Shown: positions 51,220 to 59,920 of the stretch, piece after piece | Layout: each line of letters starts with the position of its first letter | Numbering within the stretch: position 1 is the stretch's first letter | Program-made: the position numbers and the translations under genes | The notes under the pieces: model-generated | Seen by the model: only the letters and a program-made list of their open reading frames with translations | What the model was told of the DNA's origin: nothing | The model's database searches: none | IMG/VR virus record: IMGVR_UViG_3300018890_000001 | Span: 124,001-188,000 of that record | Source of the DNA: a virus | Length of the DNA: 64,000 nt | Strand: one strand, 5' to 3'

Positions 51220-51237
51220 GACTACACGCCTATTTTA
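51220..51237 (-). promoter_or_regulatory. GTAGT-class promoter
   Basis: TAAAAT-N6-GTAGTC before the ATG at 51205. Confidence 0.78.
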
Positions 51238-51275
51238 CTAACAATTTTGTTGAAAAGCAACCATAGTTATATCTA

Positions 51276-51319
51276 AAACAGAACCCTTAGAATTTACAAA
51301 TTCTAAGGGTTCTGTTTTT
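51276..51319 (-). terminator. Intrinsic terminator
   Basis: AAAACAGAACCCTTAGAATT and its inverse, perfect stem, at the stop of the 51319-51753 gene. Confidence 0.9.
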
Positions 51320-51753
51320 CATTCGATTATTATTCCAAGCTCTATCACAAATGCTAAGATCGATCGACGCACGTCAGAACTTAATCCGTATTTGTCGTAA
51401 TATGCAAATTTTCGCTGATCTACTAATCTAGTCGCGATGCGGTACAATGGGTCGTCACCATACATTTGCACCAAATTAGCTTGTTGCCAACAGTAATCAA
51501 GCGTTGTGTCAGATTGTGGCAAAGCCTTTAATTTTTGAAGGGCTTTTAATTTGTGTTTTGCCCAACATCTTTCGTTTTCTTCAAACACGAGCATTTTGTT
51601 CCGCACAAGTAACGGCAATAAGCTGTAAGCCTCATCAACAATACTCCAGTTAGCTGAAAAAAGTGAGGTTTCGTATGTTGACCCAAATGGAAGGTGAAGA
51701 AGTTTGAAGATTTTTGTGTTGGTTGCATTGTTTCGACAAGCTATAATTTTCAT
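51319..51753 (-). CDS. Unrecognised protein, 144 aa
   Basis: Basic and aromatic, with a helical central part (MLVFEENERCWAKHKLKALQKLKAL) and LYRIATRLVDQRKFAYYDKYGLSSDVRRSILAFV. No family is recognised. Transcribed divergently from the 51830 gene through a short dyad. Confidence 0.7.
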   Translation of the reverse strand: MKIIACRNNATNTKIFKLLHLPFGSTYETSLFSANWSIVDEAYSLLPLLVRNKMLVFEENERCWAKHKLKALQKLKALPQSDTTLDYCWQQANLVQMYGDDPLYRIATRLVDQRKFAYYDKYGLSSDVRRSILAFVIELGIIIE

Positions 51754-51764
51754 ATTTCGCGATG

Positions 51765-51788
51765 TATGATACGACTTGTTGTATCATA
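51765..51788. promoter_or_regulatory. Divergent operator-like dyad
   Basis: TATGATAC-N8-GTATCATA between divergent starts at 51753 (-) and 51830 (+). Each arm resembles a -10, so a regulator or two facing promoters may use it. Confidence 0.55.
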
Positions 51789-51829
51789 ACATACGTGTTA
51801 AATTATATTATTGCACTTTATGTATACAT

Positions 51830-52912
51830 ATGAATTCACAAATAACGCTATATAACGATCGATCGCCAGCAACGATTCCGACTCGATCGCCAGCTTCAAT
51901 CAAATTCAAAGCGAAACCGATCGAGTATCGCGAAGGGTTTTTAAATGGTGGGATTGTCAAACGCCGACAATGTGAACGTTACGGTATAGTTCGGTTTCGA
52001 TCGGACAAGATACTCGTGTCTTGGGATGATGGTGAGAAAACAACACATCCGTCGCTAGAAGTTGCAAAAAACTGGGATTTAATAGAATCGGTTCCTTGGT
52101 TTATACCAGGACAGACGGTTGTTATACTTCCGTTAGCTGATGGATCGATCGCACCCGAATGCGAATACCGAGTCATATCGGTAAACGATGACTGGGTTGA
52201 AGTCCGGCAATTGATGGGCGATCGGATCGAGAAGTATCCGATTGGTGCGTTACCTGGATTTCCTTTTCGGAACGATGTGGTCATCAAAGAACGACCACTT
52301 CTGCCAATTCCTCCGCGGCATCAACTGATGTTTGCTGCTGGAAAGTATATTTGGGGCAAACCGCTCGTAGAATTGATTGGTAAAAAAAATGAGCTGTATC
52401 TGATTTTTAGACAGGAGCAGTCTCACTGGAGTGAGTCTGAAGAGGATTTTGTTTGGGCGTGGGAAAAAGAGTGGGATCAGTTTGTGAACCGACAAGCTCA
52501 CGACTTCGGTCACAGAGGCAAAAAAATCGGCACAAGCCTTTATATACAGGCGTCGATTGAACGACTTGCTGACTTTGATACCAAGAGCTTCGAGTTTATC
52601 ACTGATCGCGATCGACGCATTCCGCTATTACAGCTTTATTTGTATCCGGAGCTGGCGATCGACATAGTTGCCCCTAATTTTTACATCTTGAGTGCGGGTG
52701 ATTTCATGGAAGCGCGCATTGGGTTTAACAACAAACAGAAAGCCAAAAAACATGAAATCTTGATTAAGCGCGTCTCTGGTTGTAAAGAGCCAAAATTAGT
52801 TACAGGTGCTTACACAAACTGCAATTATGAATGGGTTGTTGTAAATCCATTCAAAAAGGTGGCGACGTTTCTGACGCATCTAACACAATTAGCAAAAACC
52901 CTTCCCAGATAA
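51830..52912 (+). CDS. Unrecognised protein with N-terminal barrel repeats, 360 aa
   Basis: The ATG at 51830 is chosen over an upstream frame that overlaps the dyad. The first 150 residues contain two SH3/KOW-like stretches (GIVRFRSDKILVSWDDGEKTTHPSLEVAKNWDLIESV and FIPGQTVVILPLADGSIAPECEYRVISVNDDWVEVRQL), each typical of DNA- or protein-binding barrels. The remainder, with a tryptophan-rich EEDFVWAWEKEWDQFV, is unfamiliar. It lies just upstream of dnaN but a terminator separates them. Confidence 0.7.
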   Translation: MNSQITLYNDRSPATIPTRSPASIKFKAKPIEYREGFLNGGIVKRRQCERYGIVRFRSDKILVSWDDGEKTTHPSLEVAKNWDLIESVPWFIPGQTVVILPLADGSIAPECEYRVISVNDDWVEVRQLMGDRIEKYPIGALPGFPFRNDVVIKERPLLPIPPRHQLMFAAGKYIWGKPLVELIGKKNELYLIFRQEQSHWSESEEDFVWAWEKEWDQFVNRQAHDFGHRGKKIGTSLYIQASIERLADFDTKSFEFITDRDRRIPLLQLYLYPELAIDIVAPNFYILSAGDFMEARIGFNNKQKAKKHEILIKRVSGCKEPKLVTGAYTNCNYEWVVVNPFKKVATFLTHLTQLAKTLPR

Positions 52913-52951
52913 ACAAAACCCGTAGTGTGATTGTATACTACGGGTTTTGTT
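52911..52951 (+). terminator. Intrinsic terminator
   Basis: AAACAAAACCCGTAGT / ACTACGGGTTTTGTTT hairpin overlapping the stop at 52912. Confidence 0.9.
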
Positions 52952-52973
52952 TGTTTAGTGCAACGTTACGTGT

Positions 52974-52991
52974 TACACTCTTTGTGTAGTG
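52974..52991 (+). promoter_or_regulatory. GTAGT-class promoter of dnaN
   Basis: TACACT-N6-GTAGTG, 15 bases before the ATG at 53007. Confidence 0.75.
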
Positions 52992-53006
52992 GTTGACGCA
53001 AATATC

Positions 53007-54170
53007 ATGAAATTTACAATCAATCAATCAGTATTGAGTGAAGTATTGGTTCAAGTAAGCAAAGCCGTTCCCGTCAAAGCAACACATCCCGTGCTGACCT
53101 GCTTTCGGATTGAAGCCGAAGCTAGTCAAGGTGCGTTAGCTGTAACGGGATTTGATTTGGCTATGGGCGTAAAAACCGAGCTTAGTGCAAACGTTATTCG
53201 CGGTGGAACTGCGGCAATTCCGGCAAAACTACTGTTGGACATCGTTTCTCGCTTGCCACAGGGTGAGTTAACACTTGAAACCGACAGCGAGTTCCTTAGC
53301 GTGCTAACCAGTTCGTCTGGTAGCTATGAAGTGCGCGGGATGAATCCTAAAGAGTATCCTGATCTTCCTGAAATTTCTGCGACTCAACAAATAAAGTTTG
53401 ATCCACAAACGCTTGTTGACGGGATTAAAAATACGTTATTTGCCGTATCGCCTGACGAGGCGAAGCAAGTGCTCCACGGAGTGCATTTCAAGATTCAAGG
53501 TAAGATTTTAGATCTTGCAGCGACTGACGGACACAGGTTGAGCGTGGTTTCGATCGCCTCCGAAGATTTAACTGAAGATAGCGTATTTTCAGCGACAATA
53601 CCGCTGCGCGTGATGCGGGAATTGGAAAAGCTACTTCAGCGACGCACCGAGCCAGTAGCAATCCACTTTTCAAGCGAACAGGTATTTGTTGAAATCAAAA
53701 ACGAAGATCGCAAGACGCGGTTAACGGGTCGTACATTGTCAGGTGAATACCCCAGATACCGAGAGCTGATTCCCCCAGTGTTTAAGTTAAAGCTTATAGT
53801 CGATCGCAAATCTTTATTGGGCAGTATCGAACGCATCAGTGTTTTTGCTGCGGACAAAAAAGATTTTGCCTGTGTATTTGCAGTGTCCGAGGCAGATCAG
53901 CGTATCGCCCTCTCTACCGAAACTCAAGAAATTGGGCACGGACGTGAGGCAATCGACGTACAAGTCGTCGGTACTGACACGACTTTTGCCTTTAATATCC
54001 GATATCTACTTGATATTTTGCGGACGGCGCAATCTAACGAGATAGTGTTACACGCCAACAATCCGCTTTCTCCTGTAGTATTCAGACCAGTGGGGGCGGA
54101 TGGTACTATTTTCTTGATGATGCCAAAACAATTAAGCGGCGGAAATAACGAATCCACTAAAGCAAACTAA
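53007..54170 (+). CDS. dnaN: DNA polymerase III beta sliding clamp, 387 aa
   Basis: Canonical three-domain DnaN. The ATG at 53007 (MKFTINQSVLSEVLVQVSKAV) is preferred over GTG 52989. Domain I has VLTCFRIEA and the RGMNPKEYPDLPE turn, domain II has AATDGHRLSVVS and GEYPRYRELIPP, and domain III ends VVFRPVG...FLMMPKQL, a good match to the conserved C-terminus (YVVMPMRL in E. coli). It encircles DNA and tethers polymerase. It has the same promoter class as the accessory genes, so it belongs to the phage set rather than being a passive host gene. The final residues are a short polar extension. It may load onto the family A polymerase or compete with the host clamp. Confidence 0.95.
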   Translation: MKFTINQSVLSEVLVQVSKAVPVKATHPVLTCFRIEAEASQGALAVTGFDLAMGVKTELSANVIRGGTAAIPAKLLLDIVSRLPQGELTLETDSEFLSVLTSSSGSYEVRGMNPKEYPDLPEISATQQIKFDPQTLVDGIKNTLFAVSPDEAKQVLHGVHFKIQGKILDLAATDGHRLSVVSIASEDLTEDSVFSATIPLRVMRELEKLLQRRTEPVAIHFSSEQVFVEIKNEDRKTRLTGRTLSGEYPRYRELIPPVFKLKLIVDRKSLLGSIERISVFAADKKDFACVFAVSEADQRIALSTETQEIGHGREAIDVQVVGTDTTFAFNIRYLLDILRTAQSNEIVLHANNPLSPVVFRPVGADGTIFLMMPKQLSGGNNESTKAN

Positions 54171-54186
54171 ATCGATCGCCCGCTAA

Positions 54187-54223
54187 AACAAAAACCGCTA
54201 GGACCCCACCTGGTGGTTTTTTA
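54187..54223. terminator. Convergent terminator
   Basis: AAACCGC(T)AGG / CCTGGTGGTTTTTT hairpin with two G-T pairs, between 54170 (+) and 54198 (-). Confidence 0.75.
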
Positions 54224-54881
54224 TTGTACCTAAGTCACGCTGCGTTTTTAATCCGGCAAATTCATCTTCTATCCAAGGCAGGGTATTCTTGAAAATTTGA
54301 ACAAGTTGATCGCCCATTGCAAATCGATCTCGATTCCGTTTTAAGCTTTGTTGGATATCACCGTCAGCGTGGCGTTTTGTTGCAGCAACCCAGTCGATCA
54401 GCATTTCCACCACATCGAACAAATTCATTTCGTTAATCGAGCTGGTGTATTCTAACTGCTGCCGTTTCAGATAGTCTATCAGCCTGTGACAGCCAGTTAT
54501 CGTTTTTTCGTCCAAGTCTGGCGATCGCATAAGTCGCGCGATTGTTGCGATGCTGTCGTTGATTTCTTCTTTTTCTTGGCGTTGCGTTTCAAAAAATTCG
54601 GGATGGTGGCGGTTGTGGTGGTAGTGATGTCCTAGCGCTTGTGAGAGCATCTCTTTTCTACAAGCTTCATACGCAGGCGAACCGTAAGTCAAGTCTTTTA
54701 ACTTGTGGGTGACTTCTGCAAACATTTCGACTTCAGGTGATACCAGTTTCGAGCGATCGTGGGTCGCTGCGCGTCGCATCAGCTCGATCGTCGCGCTCAT
54801 CAGATACCTAGAAACCAAGTCTATATGCTTTGTGGTGTCGATATAGGCTTCAAAAGCTCTGTCAGGTTCGTTAGCTGCCAT
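54198..54881 (-). CDS. DUF5662-family protein, 227 aa
   Basis: The ATG at 54881 is chosen. The residues HIDLVSRYLMSATIELMRRAATHDRSKLVSPEVEMF...YGSPAYEACRKEML...HHYHHNRHHPEFF match DUF5662, a family common in phages that has an HD-like set of histidines and aspartates (HD..K.....H..N.HHPE). A metal-dependent hydrolase role is often supposed but unproven. The C-terminal half continues with helices typical of the family (FDVVEMLIDWVAATKRH). Divergent from the small gene at 54949. Confidence 0.85.
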   Translation of the reverse strand: MAANEPDRAFEAYIDTTKHIDLVSRYLMSATIELMRRAATHDRSKLVSPEVEMFAEVTHKLKDLTYGSPAYEACRKEMLSQALGHHYHHNRHHPEFFETQRQEKEEINDSIATIARLMRSPDLDEKTITGCHRLIDYLKRQQLEYTSSINEMNLFDVVEMLIDWVAATKRHADGDIQQSLKRNRDRFAMGDQLVQIFKNTLPWIEDEFAGLKTQRDLGTIKNHQVGS

Positions 54882-54948
54882 AATTAAAAAACTGGTATTT
54901 ACAAAAAGCGAAACACTGTTTATTATAGGCGTAACAACTAATAACTTT

Positions 54949-55179
54949 ATGGGTCTACAAGAACTGTCAAATCGCGCGTCTGCTTTCGCAGTCTCCCAAT
55001 GGGGAGTCTCCTTGCCTAGAGAGAGTATCCGCCGTTTACCGTACAAACCACCATTAACTAAGTTTTTAGAAGATAATGGCGCTAAAGATCCCTTGGATAT
55101 TCAAGGCTTCTTGTGGTTAAATAAAACTACGGCGTTTACACTAGAAACAGGAACCCTAGTTAAAATCATTACAGATTAA
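54949..55179 (+). CDS. Unrecognised small protein upstream of the head genes, 76 aa
   Basis: MGLQELSNRASAFAVSQWGVSL, then a basic part (RESIRRLPYKPPLTKFL) and a strand-rich end. No family is recognised. TATTATAGG lies about 30 bases upstream and overlaps the -10 of the divergent DUF5662 gene. It may belong to the head module, which follows after a leader hairpin. Confidence 0.6.
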   Translation: MGLQELSNRASAFAVSQWGVSLPRESIRRLPYKPPLTKFLEDNGAKDPLDIQGFLWLNKTTAFTLETGTLVKIITD

Positions 55180-55223
55180 ACAGCTTAAATAATAACAATT
55201 ACCGTCCAAGACCAACCCTAGCC

Positions 55224-55258
55224 AAGAGGTCGAGCCAAAAGCTCGGCCTCTTTTTTTG
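55224..55258 (+). promoter_or_regulatory. Strong hairpin plus T-run before the head operon
   Basis: AGAGGTCGAGC-CAAAA-GCTCGGCCTCTTTTTTT with one G-T pair, ending ten bases before the ATG at 55268. An intrinsic-terminator shape directly in front of the first head gene. Confidence 0.75.
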
Positions 55259-55267
55259 TGGATTTTT

Positions 55268-57010
55268 ATGGATACTTCAATCGAAGCAGTAGGCGCAGTC
55301 CTCTCTCAGAAAAATACATCGACCGTTAAAAATGCGTGGCAAGCGCTCACTGAGCTGTTGCTAGCATCTGGGAATTTGTCTTTTTCAGACATCCCCAAAG
55401 AACTAATTAGCGCTCAAAGCGTTTACGACGCTCAGAAAAAAGACATCAGTGCGGCCGGAACGCTTTCTGAAATGGTGACGGTACAAACCTGGCACCAAAG
55501 CTTACGCACGGTCATGGAATATTTTCAGTCCATGTTCTACGACGTTGTGTGCAGTGAGAACCCGGAAAAAGACGCTCGAATCACAGAGTTGACTTCTGAT
55601 TTTTTGGCAATTGTTCGTGATTTAGCGAAAAATCCGCCAAGGATGACTCAAGGCGGGCAAAAAATTTATGCGGGCGATCGCCAAAAGGAAGCTACCAGTT
55701 CCGAAGTTCCGGCAGTTGAACAACCAACACCGGACAACTCCGAACTAGCGTCAGCGCCTGAAGTTGAACCCGCACCAGAAGCACCGCCAAAACCTGAAAG
55801 TGAAGTAGTCAGCGATTTGGAGCGCTTGCTTCAAGCGTCCTTAGCTTTAGAAGAACCAACCGCAGTGCAGGCGGCCAGTCAAGATTTGTCATTTTCAGCA
55901 CTTGAAGAAGACAATCCTTTGGTACTCCAAATCGAAGCAAAAGCACGTATTGAGCTTTCTGCTACGAACGAGAGATCTGTCGAAGGAATCCTCTTCAAAA
56001 TCGATCACCCAAGCGAAGCAATTCCAAGCGTCGGACCTGGACTACCCTTATATATTCCTCGTAGCGTAGCATCTGAGGCTTTAGCTTGCTTGGACTTTAG
56101 TAGACCGAAACCGATTGACGCACACGACTCACTCTCGAAACACGCTTCGACTGAAATTGTTGGAGCAATGACGAGCGCGCGAATCGACGGTGACGACTTC
56201 TGGGTAACAGGCGTTCTGTGGGATTACAACCAACCACACAAAGTTGAAGCAATTTCTGCGTCCCAAGACCACTTGGGTATGAGCGTGAACGCGACAGCGG
56301 AGGGTCATCCCGCAGAGGTGCACGGGCGATCGGTGTGGCAGATCGATCGCCTGCGGATTTTGGGAGCTAATATCCTTTTCTCCGAAAAGGCAACTTTCAA
56401 AAAGACCCGAACCAATGTATTAGCCAGTTCCGCGTCCGGAGATTTAATTCCGGTACTGGCATCTGCCGACGATTTTGAACTAGAAAACAACACTCCTGAC
56501 ATTTCCGAAACTGAAATTACTGAAACTATGGACACCTCTAATATTTCCACTCAAATCCGTGAACTCAGTGAAGGCGTCGCGGCAATGCACGCTGAAGTCA
56601 AAAACCGATTGAACGCGCTTGAGCCGACCGTGAAAGAGCTGACCTCGCAGATGGGCGAGATTCAGGCTGCCGCACGAGAAGCCAAGAATCAAGAAGTGCA
56701 AGCGGCTGCAATGCAAGCTGAGCAAGAAAAGCAAGCGCAACTACTCCAGTCTATGACTCAAGTATTTGAAGAAAAATTGGCATCCCTCGCTCCTAGAACA
56801 GGTCCGAAGTATCCCAGCCGTGTTCTGCCTTTAGCTGCGTCCGGAGCGGCACCCGCGTCAGGAGCTACCGCCGTTCAACTAGAGCTTGCGTCGCTCAATG
56901 GTCAAATCATGGCAATGGAGCAAAACCCCTACTCAGACTCAGCCAAAATATTTGAGCTAATGGATCGCAAGAAAACCCTGGAAGGTCAAATCGGTCAAGC
57001 CCGCGAATAA
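55268..57010 (+). CDS. Prohead protease-scaffold fusion, 580 aa
   Basis: The ATG at 55268 is chosen over GTG 55256. Residues about 1-130 are a helical N-terminal domain, followed by a proline/glutamate linker (about 140-200). The protease domain (about 235-390) has VEGILFKIDHPSEA, then the putative catalytic His286 in IDAHDSLSKH and Ser339 in LGMSVNA, and a FSEKATFKKTRTNV end. This resembles the HK97/herpes assemblin-type prohead proteases in motif order. From about 421 there is a long coiled coil (NISTQIRELSEGVAAMHAEV...), the scaffold part, and a C-terminal GRAS/alanine-rich section. Cleavage of scaffold and capsid during head maturation is expected. It is directly upstream of the capsid gene. 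Confidence 0.88.
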   Translation: MDTSIEAVGAVLSQKNTSTVKNAWQALTELLLASGNLSFSDIPKELISAQSVYDAQKKDISAAGTLSEMVTVQTWHQSLRTVMEYFQSMFYDVVCSENPEKDARITELTSDFLAIVRDLAKNPPRMTQGGQKIYAGDRQKEATSSEVPAVEQPTPDNSELASAPEVEPAPEAPPKPESEVVSDLERLLQASLALEEPTAVQAASQDLSFSALEEDNPLVLQIEAKARIELSATNERSVEGILFKIDHPSEAIPSVGPGLPLYIPRSVASEALACLDFSRPKPIDAHDSLSKHASTEIVGAMTSARIDGDDFWVTGVLWDYNQPHKVEAISASQDHLGMSVNATAEGHPAEVHGRSVWQIDRLRILGANILFSEKATFKKTRTNVLASSASGDLIPVLASADDFELENNTPDISETEITETMDTSNISTQIRELSEGVAAMHAEVKNRLNALEPTVKELTSQMGEIQAAAREAKNQEVQAAAMQAEQEKQAQLLQSMTQVFEEKLASLAPRTGPKYPSRVLPLAASGAAPASGATAVQLELASLNGQIMAMEQNPYSDSAKIFELMDRKKTLEGQIGQARE

Positions 57011-57046
57011 TTGCTTCTGCTCCCATTAGTAAATACAGAAAAGTCA

Positions 57047-58129
57047 ATGTCAACAGCCCCTCCAAATACTACTGTTTTCGGATTTCAGTCCGAACAAATT
57101 CAAGCAGAAGCGGTCGCCTACGACGGTTTTTACGTTCGCCAGGATTTCGATCCCGTTATCGGCAAATATCTCCGAAGCGCGGATGACATCATGCTGTGGC
57201 CGTTGCTCCGCAAACTACCAGCAGAATCCGACATAATCCGAGAAATGGTCGAGAATGACGATCCGGCTGTCGGGTTTATGCAGAAAAACACGTTGGTCGC
57301 GGTCGAAAACCCGACAACATATAACGCGCTTAAACCACTCGACGGTGGGCAGCAAATTAAAAGTTTGGGTGGTGTAATCAATATTGGTTACTATTCTCAA
57401 TCACTTTGGGAACAGCAAGGTCGCCCTTTCGGTCCCCAGCTAGCGATGAAGACGGAAAAAGGCATGAGCGCAACACTGAAGGCGCTGGAAAGATGCTTGT
57501 TTCGGGGGAACGCGACAACAAACCCCTTAGAATTCAACGGTCTCGAATCTTTGATCGCCCAAGCACATTCGTTTACTATCGATATCGCTGACGGCAAAAA
57601 AATCGCGTCTCTACTGCGGGCGGTTGTTCGTTTGGCAATTACCGACGAACAGATTTTGCGTGGGGTGACGCACATCTTTACTTCTGCGCTGGGTATCGAA
57701 CTAATCGAAGAACAGACTGATTCGCAAATGCAATATATGAACTTGGAGCGCGTTACTCCGGGATTGCGAGTGCCGTCGATCATCACTCAACGCGGTCAAA
57801 CACCGTTATTGAGTTCACCTTTTATTCGAGACACTCCGGCAAATCCCGCAGAAGGTCGTGATTACGACCTCGTTCACTACTGGTTGTTAGATCTGAATCA
57901 GTTGTCGTGGAGGGGTGTAATTCCGAAGGGTGGTACAGCCGATAACTTCAACCCTCAGATTTTTGATGTATCGAAGTACGCATATCACGCCGGACTAGAG
58001 CATTACATGGTTGACAAGCGGTTTATCTTGCAGTTCGGTACGTTATTCGCAGGAAATGGCGGCGAATCGATCTGGAAGCTTTCGCTTAAGGTTCCTGCCG
58101 GTACGATTGGCTCTATCGGAACTCTGTAA
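57047..58129 (+). CDS. Major capsid protein, HK97 fold, 360 aa
   Basis: Position directly after the protease-scaffold, the length, and features such as an N-terminal arm (YVRQDFDPVIGKYLRSADDIMLW), a P-domain-like stretch (KTEKGMSATLKALERCLFRGN), and a C-terminal A-domain (PQIFDVSKYAYHAGLEHYMVDKRFILQF...AGNGGESIWKLSLKV) fit an HK97-type capsid protein. The ATG at 57047 is chosen. It lacks an obvious protease-cleaved delta domain; scaffold is encoded separately in the upstream gene. Confidence 0.85.
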   Translation: MSTAPPNTTVFGFQSEQIQAEAVAYDGFYVRQDFDPVIGKYLRSADDIMLWPLLRKLPAESDIIREMVENDDPAVGFMQKNTLVAVENPTTYNALKPLDGGQQIKSLGGVINIGYYSQSLWEQQGRPFGPQLAMKTEKGMSATLKALERCLFRGNATTNPLEFNGLESLIAQAHSFTIDIADGKKIASLLRAVVRLAITDEQILRGVTHIFTSALGIELIEEQTDSQMQYMNLERVTPGLRVPSIITQRGQTPLLSSPFIRDTPANPAEGRDYDLVHYWLLDLNQLSWRGVIPKGGTADNFNPQIFDVSKYAYHAGLEHYMVDKRFILQFGTLFAGNGGESIWKLSLKVPAGTIGSIGTL

Positions 58130-58130
58130 T

Positions 58131-58403
58131 ATGATCGTTCAACCTACAGATAAATGGATCAACTCGATCGCCGTTCCGAACTGTGGAATTATTCGCAAAC
58201 CGTTTAATTCCGACGTTGCCGATGTTTCAGATGCTGTCGGCAACTGGTTGATCGAAGCTGGTTTTGCGGTAGCGAAAAAAGAAACTGTGGCGATCGAACT
58301 GCCACACCTACAGATTGCGGAACCTTTGACACTACCCGAAAAACCAATCGAGTCTTTCAAATCAAAGAAAGCTTCCAAGTTATTCGTAAATCCCGAAAGC
58401 TAA
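58131..58403 (+). CDS. Small head-region protein, 90 aa
   Basis: Starts one base after the capsid stop (TAATATG). Product starts MIVQPTDKWINSIAVPNCG and contains DVSDAVGNWLIEAGFAVAKKETVAIELPHLQ. Lysine-rich end. Likely a minor structural or assembly protein; no family is recognised. Confidence 0.7.
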   Translation: MIVQPTDKWINSIAVPNCGIIRKPFNSDVADVSDAVGNWLIEAGFAVAKKETVAIELPHLQIAEPLTLPEKPIESFKSKKASKLFVNPES

Positions 58404-58473
58404 TTGAACGGGGCTTTATTGCCCCATTTGACACGCCATTCCGATCGCCCACCCTCGCAGAAGAATTTGTGAA

Positions 58474-59040
58474 ATGGTTAATCCTTTACCAGTAGGTCTT
58501 GCTTTAAGCAAGATGGCGGATGAAATGAAGAATCACGCACCGATATCGGTCGTGAGTTCGTTTATCAGACCCGCAAACACGACAGCTTACGCTATTGGTG
58601 ATTTCGTCTATCCGGCAGTTCCTGCCGGTCCGCTGGTTCAAGTAAAAGCGCTGAAATTTGAAAACGCACTACCTTTCGGTAGTTCCGGTTTTATCGTAGA
58701 AGCGCAATTGAAGATGCTCTCGACTCAAGGAACAAAGCTCAATGCAGACCTGTATTTGTTTACAGCCCCCTTGGCGACCACACCCGTCGATAACGAACCG
58801 TTCGCGATCGGCGCGACTGACATGACAAACCATGTCAACACAATCTCGTTCCCGGATACAGCGGGGGAATCTTTAGGTGGTTTTACACGGTACGCGGTCG
58901 CACCGAGCAAAGTCGTGAGCGCAGCCAGCGGCTCCACGAGTTTGTACGGTATTTTGATTGCTAGAAATGCTTACGTGCCGATCGCCAGCGAAAGAATCGT
59001 CATCCAATTGGGCATCGTTCCCCGCATCGCCATTCCTTAA
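58474..59040 (+). CDS. Capsid decoration or head-fibre-like protein, 188 aa
   Basis: Strand-rich, with FIRPANTTAYAIGDFVYPA and GGFTRYAVAPSKVVSAASGS. Proteins of this shape next to capsid genes in other phages are head decoration or fibre proteins; I recall RPANTTAYAxGD as a recurring opening in such phage proteins. The role is inferred from order and composition. A hairpin (GGGGC/GCCCC) lies in the 70-base gap before it. Confidence 0.65.
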   Translation: MVNPLPVGLALSKMADEMKNHAPISVVSSFIRPANTTAYAIGDFVYPAVPAGPLVQVKALKFENALPFGSSGFIVEAQLKMLSTQGTKLNADLYLFTAPLATTPVDNEPFAIGATDMTNHVNTISFPDTAGESLGGFTRYAVAPSKVVSAASGSTSLYGILIARNAYVPIASERIVIQLGIVPRIAIP

Positions 59041-59044
59041 GCGT

Positions 59045-59686
59045 ATGTACATAACACCCCTCGAAGTGCGTAACCAACTAATCTCGATCGGAACTTACAC
59101 GAGCGAGACGGCTCCTTCTTTGGAACAGTTGGCTTACGTACTCGAAGGAATAGAGGAACGTCTCGATATTTGGCTCGGTTATCATCCAGGCAAAAAAACT
59201 TACATCGAAGACTACCGAAGTTCGCGAACTGGTACGGTAACTCTCGTGCAATATCCGGTAATCCTGGTACGGCGGGTCGAGGTTTATAACCACAGCGATC
59301 CCTCTTGGCCTACCTTGTATGAAACTGAAAACATTATGTCGAGTTGGTTGCAAGGTTCTGTTTTAAAAGTAGGGTATCCCGAATGCGCTGTAAAAGTTGT
59401 TTATGATGCTGGCTACGATCCATTGCCGAAGCGGTTCCAGCGAGCCGCTTTTTCCTTGTTGCGAAAAAGCTTGGAGACAAGTGGACTTACTGGAGACTTG
59501 AGTTTTCTCGAAGAACCAATCCGCGATGTCAGTTCGATTTCGATACCAGGGATCTCCAAGTCGTTCCGGCTTGGGGATAGCAAAAAAGGCGCTGGCGGAA
59601 ACGGTGCCGGGTCTGCGCTCGATCGCGAGCTGGCATCTCTACAGGAAGCGGGCGACCGTCGTATGCACCTTTTTCCTAGAACTTAA
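59045..59686 (+). CDS. Head-tail connector/adaptor protein, 213 aa
   Basis: The ATG at 59045 is chosen; the longer frame overlaps the upstream gene. MYITPLEVRNQLISIGTYTSETAPSLEQLAYVLEGIEERLDIWLGYHPGKKTY has the N-terminal helix pattern of gp6/gp15-type head-tail connectors, followed by strand-rich ITLVQYPVILVRRVEVY-like part and FQRAAFSLLRKSLETSG. Glycine-rich segment near residue 180. Expected to form the ring between portal and tail. Confidence 0.75.
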   Translation: MYITPLEVRNQLISIGTYTSETAPSLEQLAYVLEGIEERLDIWLGYHPGKKTYIEDYRSSRTGTVTLVQYPVILVRRVEVYNHSDPSWPTLYETENIMSSWLQGSVLKVGYPECAVKVVYDAGYDPLPKRFQRAAFSLLRKSLETSGLTGDLSFLEEPIRDVSSISIPGISKSFRLGDSKKGAGGNGAGSALDRELASLQEAGDRRMHLFPRT

Positions 59687-59706
59687 CGCTTGATTGCAGG
59701 ATTACC

Positions 59707-59916
59707 ATGCCTTACGCCAGCGCTTACGACGTTTTGAAAAGCGCTACCGCAACAGTTGCCGAGTGCGCTAACGCGATTGAGGAATTGGGGATTCAATACG
59801 GATATATAACGGCTGTTGTAGCTTTAGGAGTTAGAGAAAATGCTGATATTGATTTGGTTCGCATAAAAGTGCTTATCAAGGCGCTAAAGTTTAAGATCGT
59901 CAAATTATCCAAATAA
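59707..59916 (+). CDS. Small helical protein, 69 aa
   Basis: MPYASAYDVLKSATATVAECANAIEELGIQYGY followed by a hydrophobic stretch and a lysine-rich tail (IKALKFKIVKLSK). Perhaps an amphipathic minor virion protein. No family is recognised. Five bases separate it from the next gene. Confidence 0.65.
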   Translation: MPYASAYDVLKSATATVAECANAIEELGIQYGYITAVVALGVRENADIDLVRIKVLIKALKFKIVKLSK

Positions 59917-59920
59917 CTAT

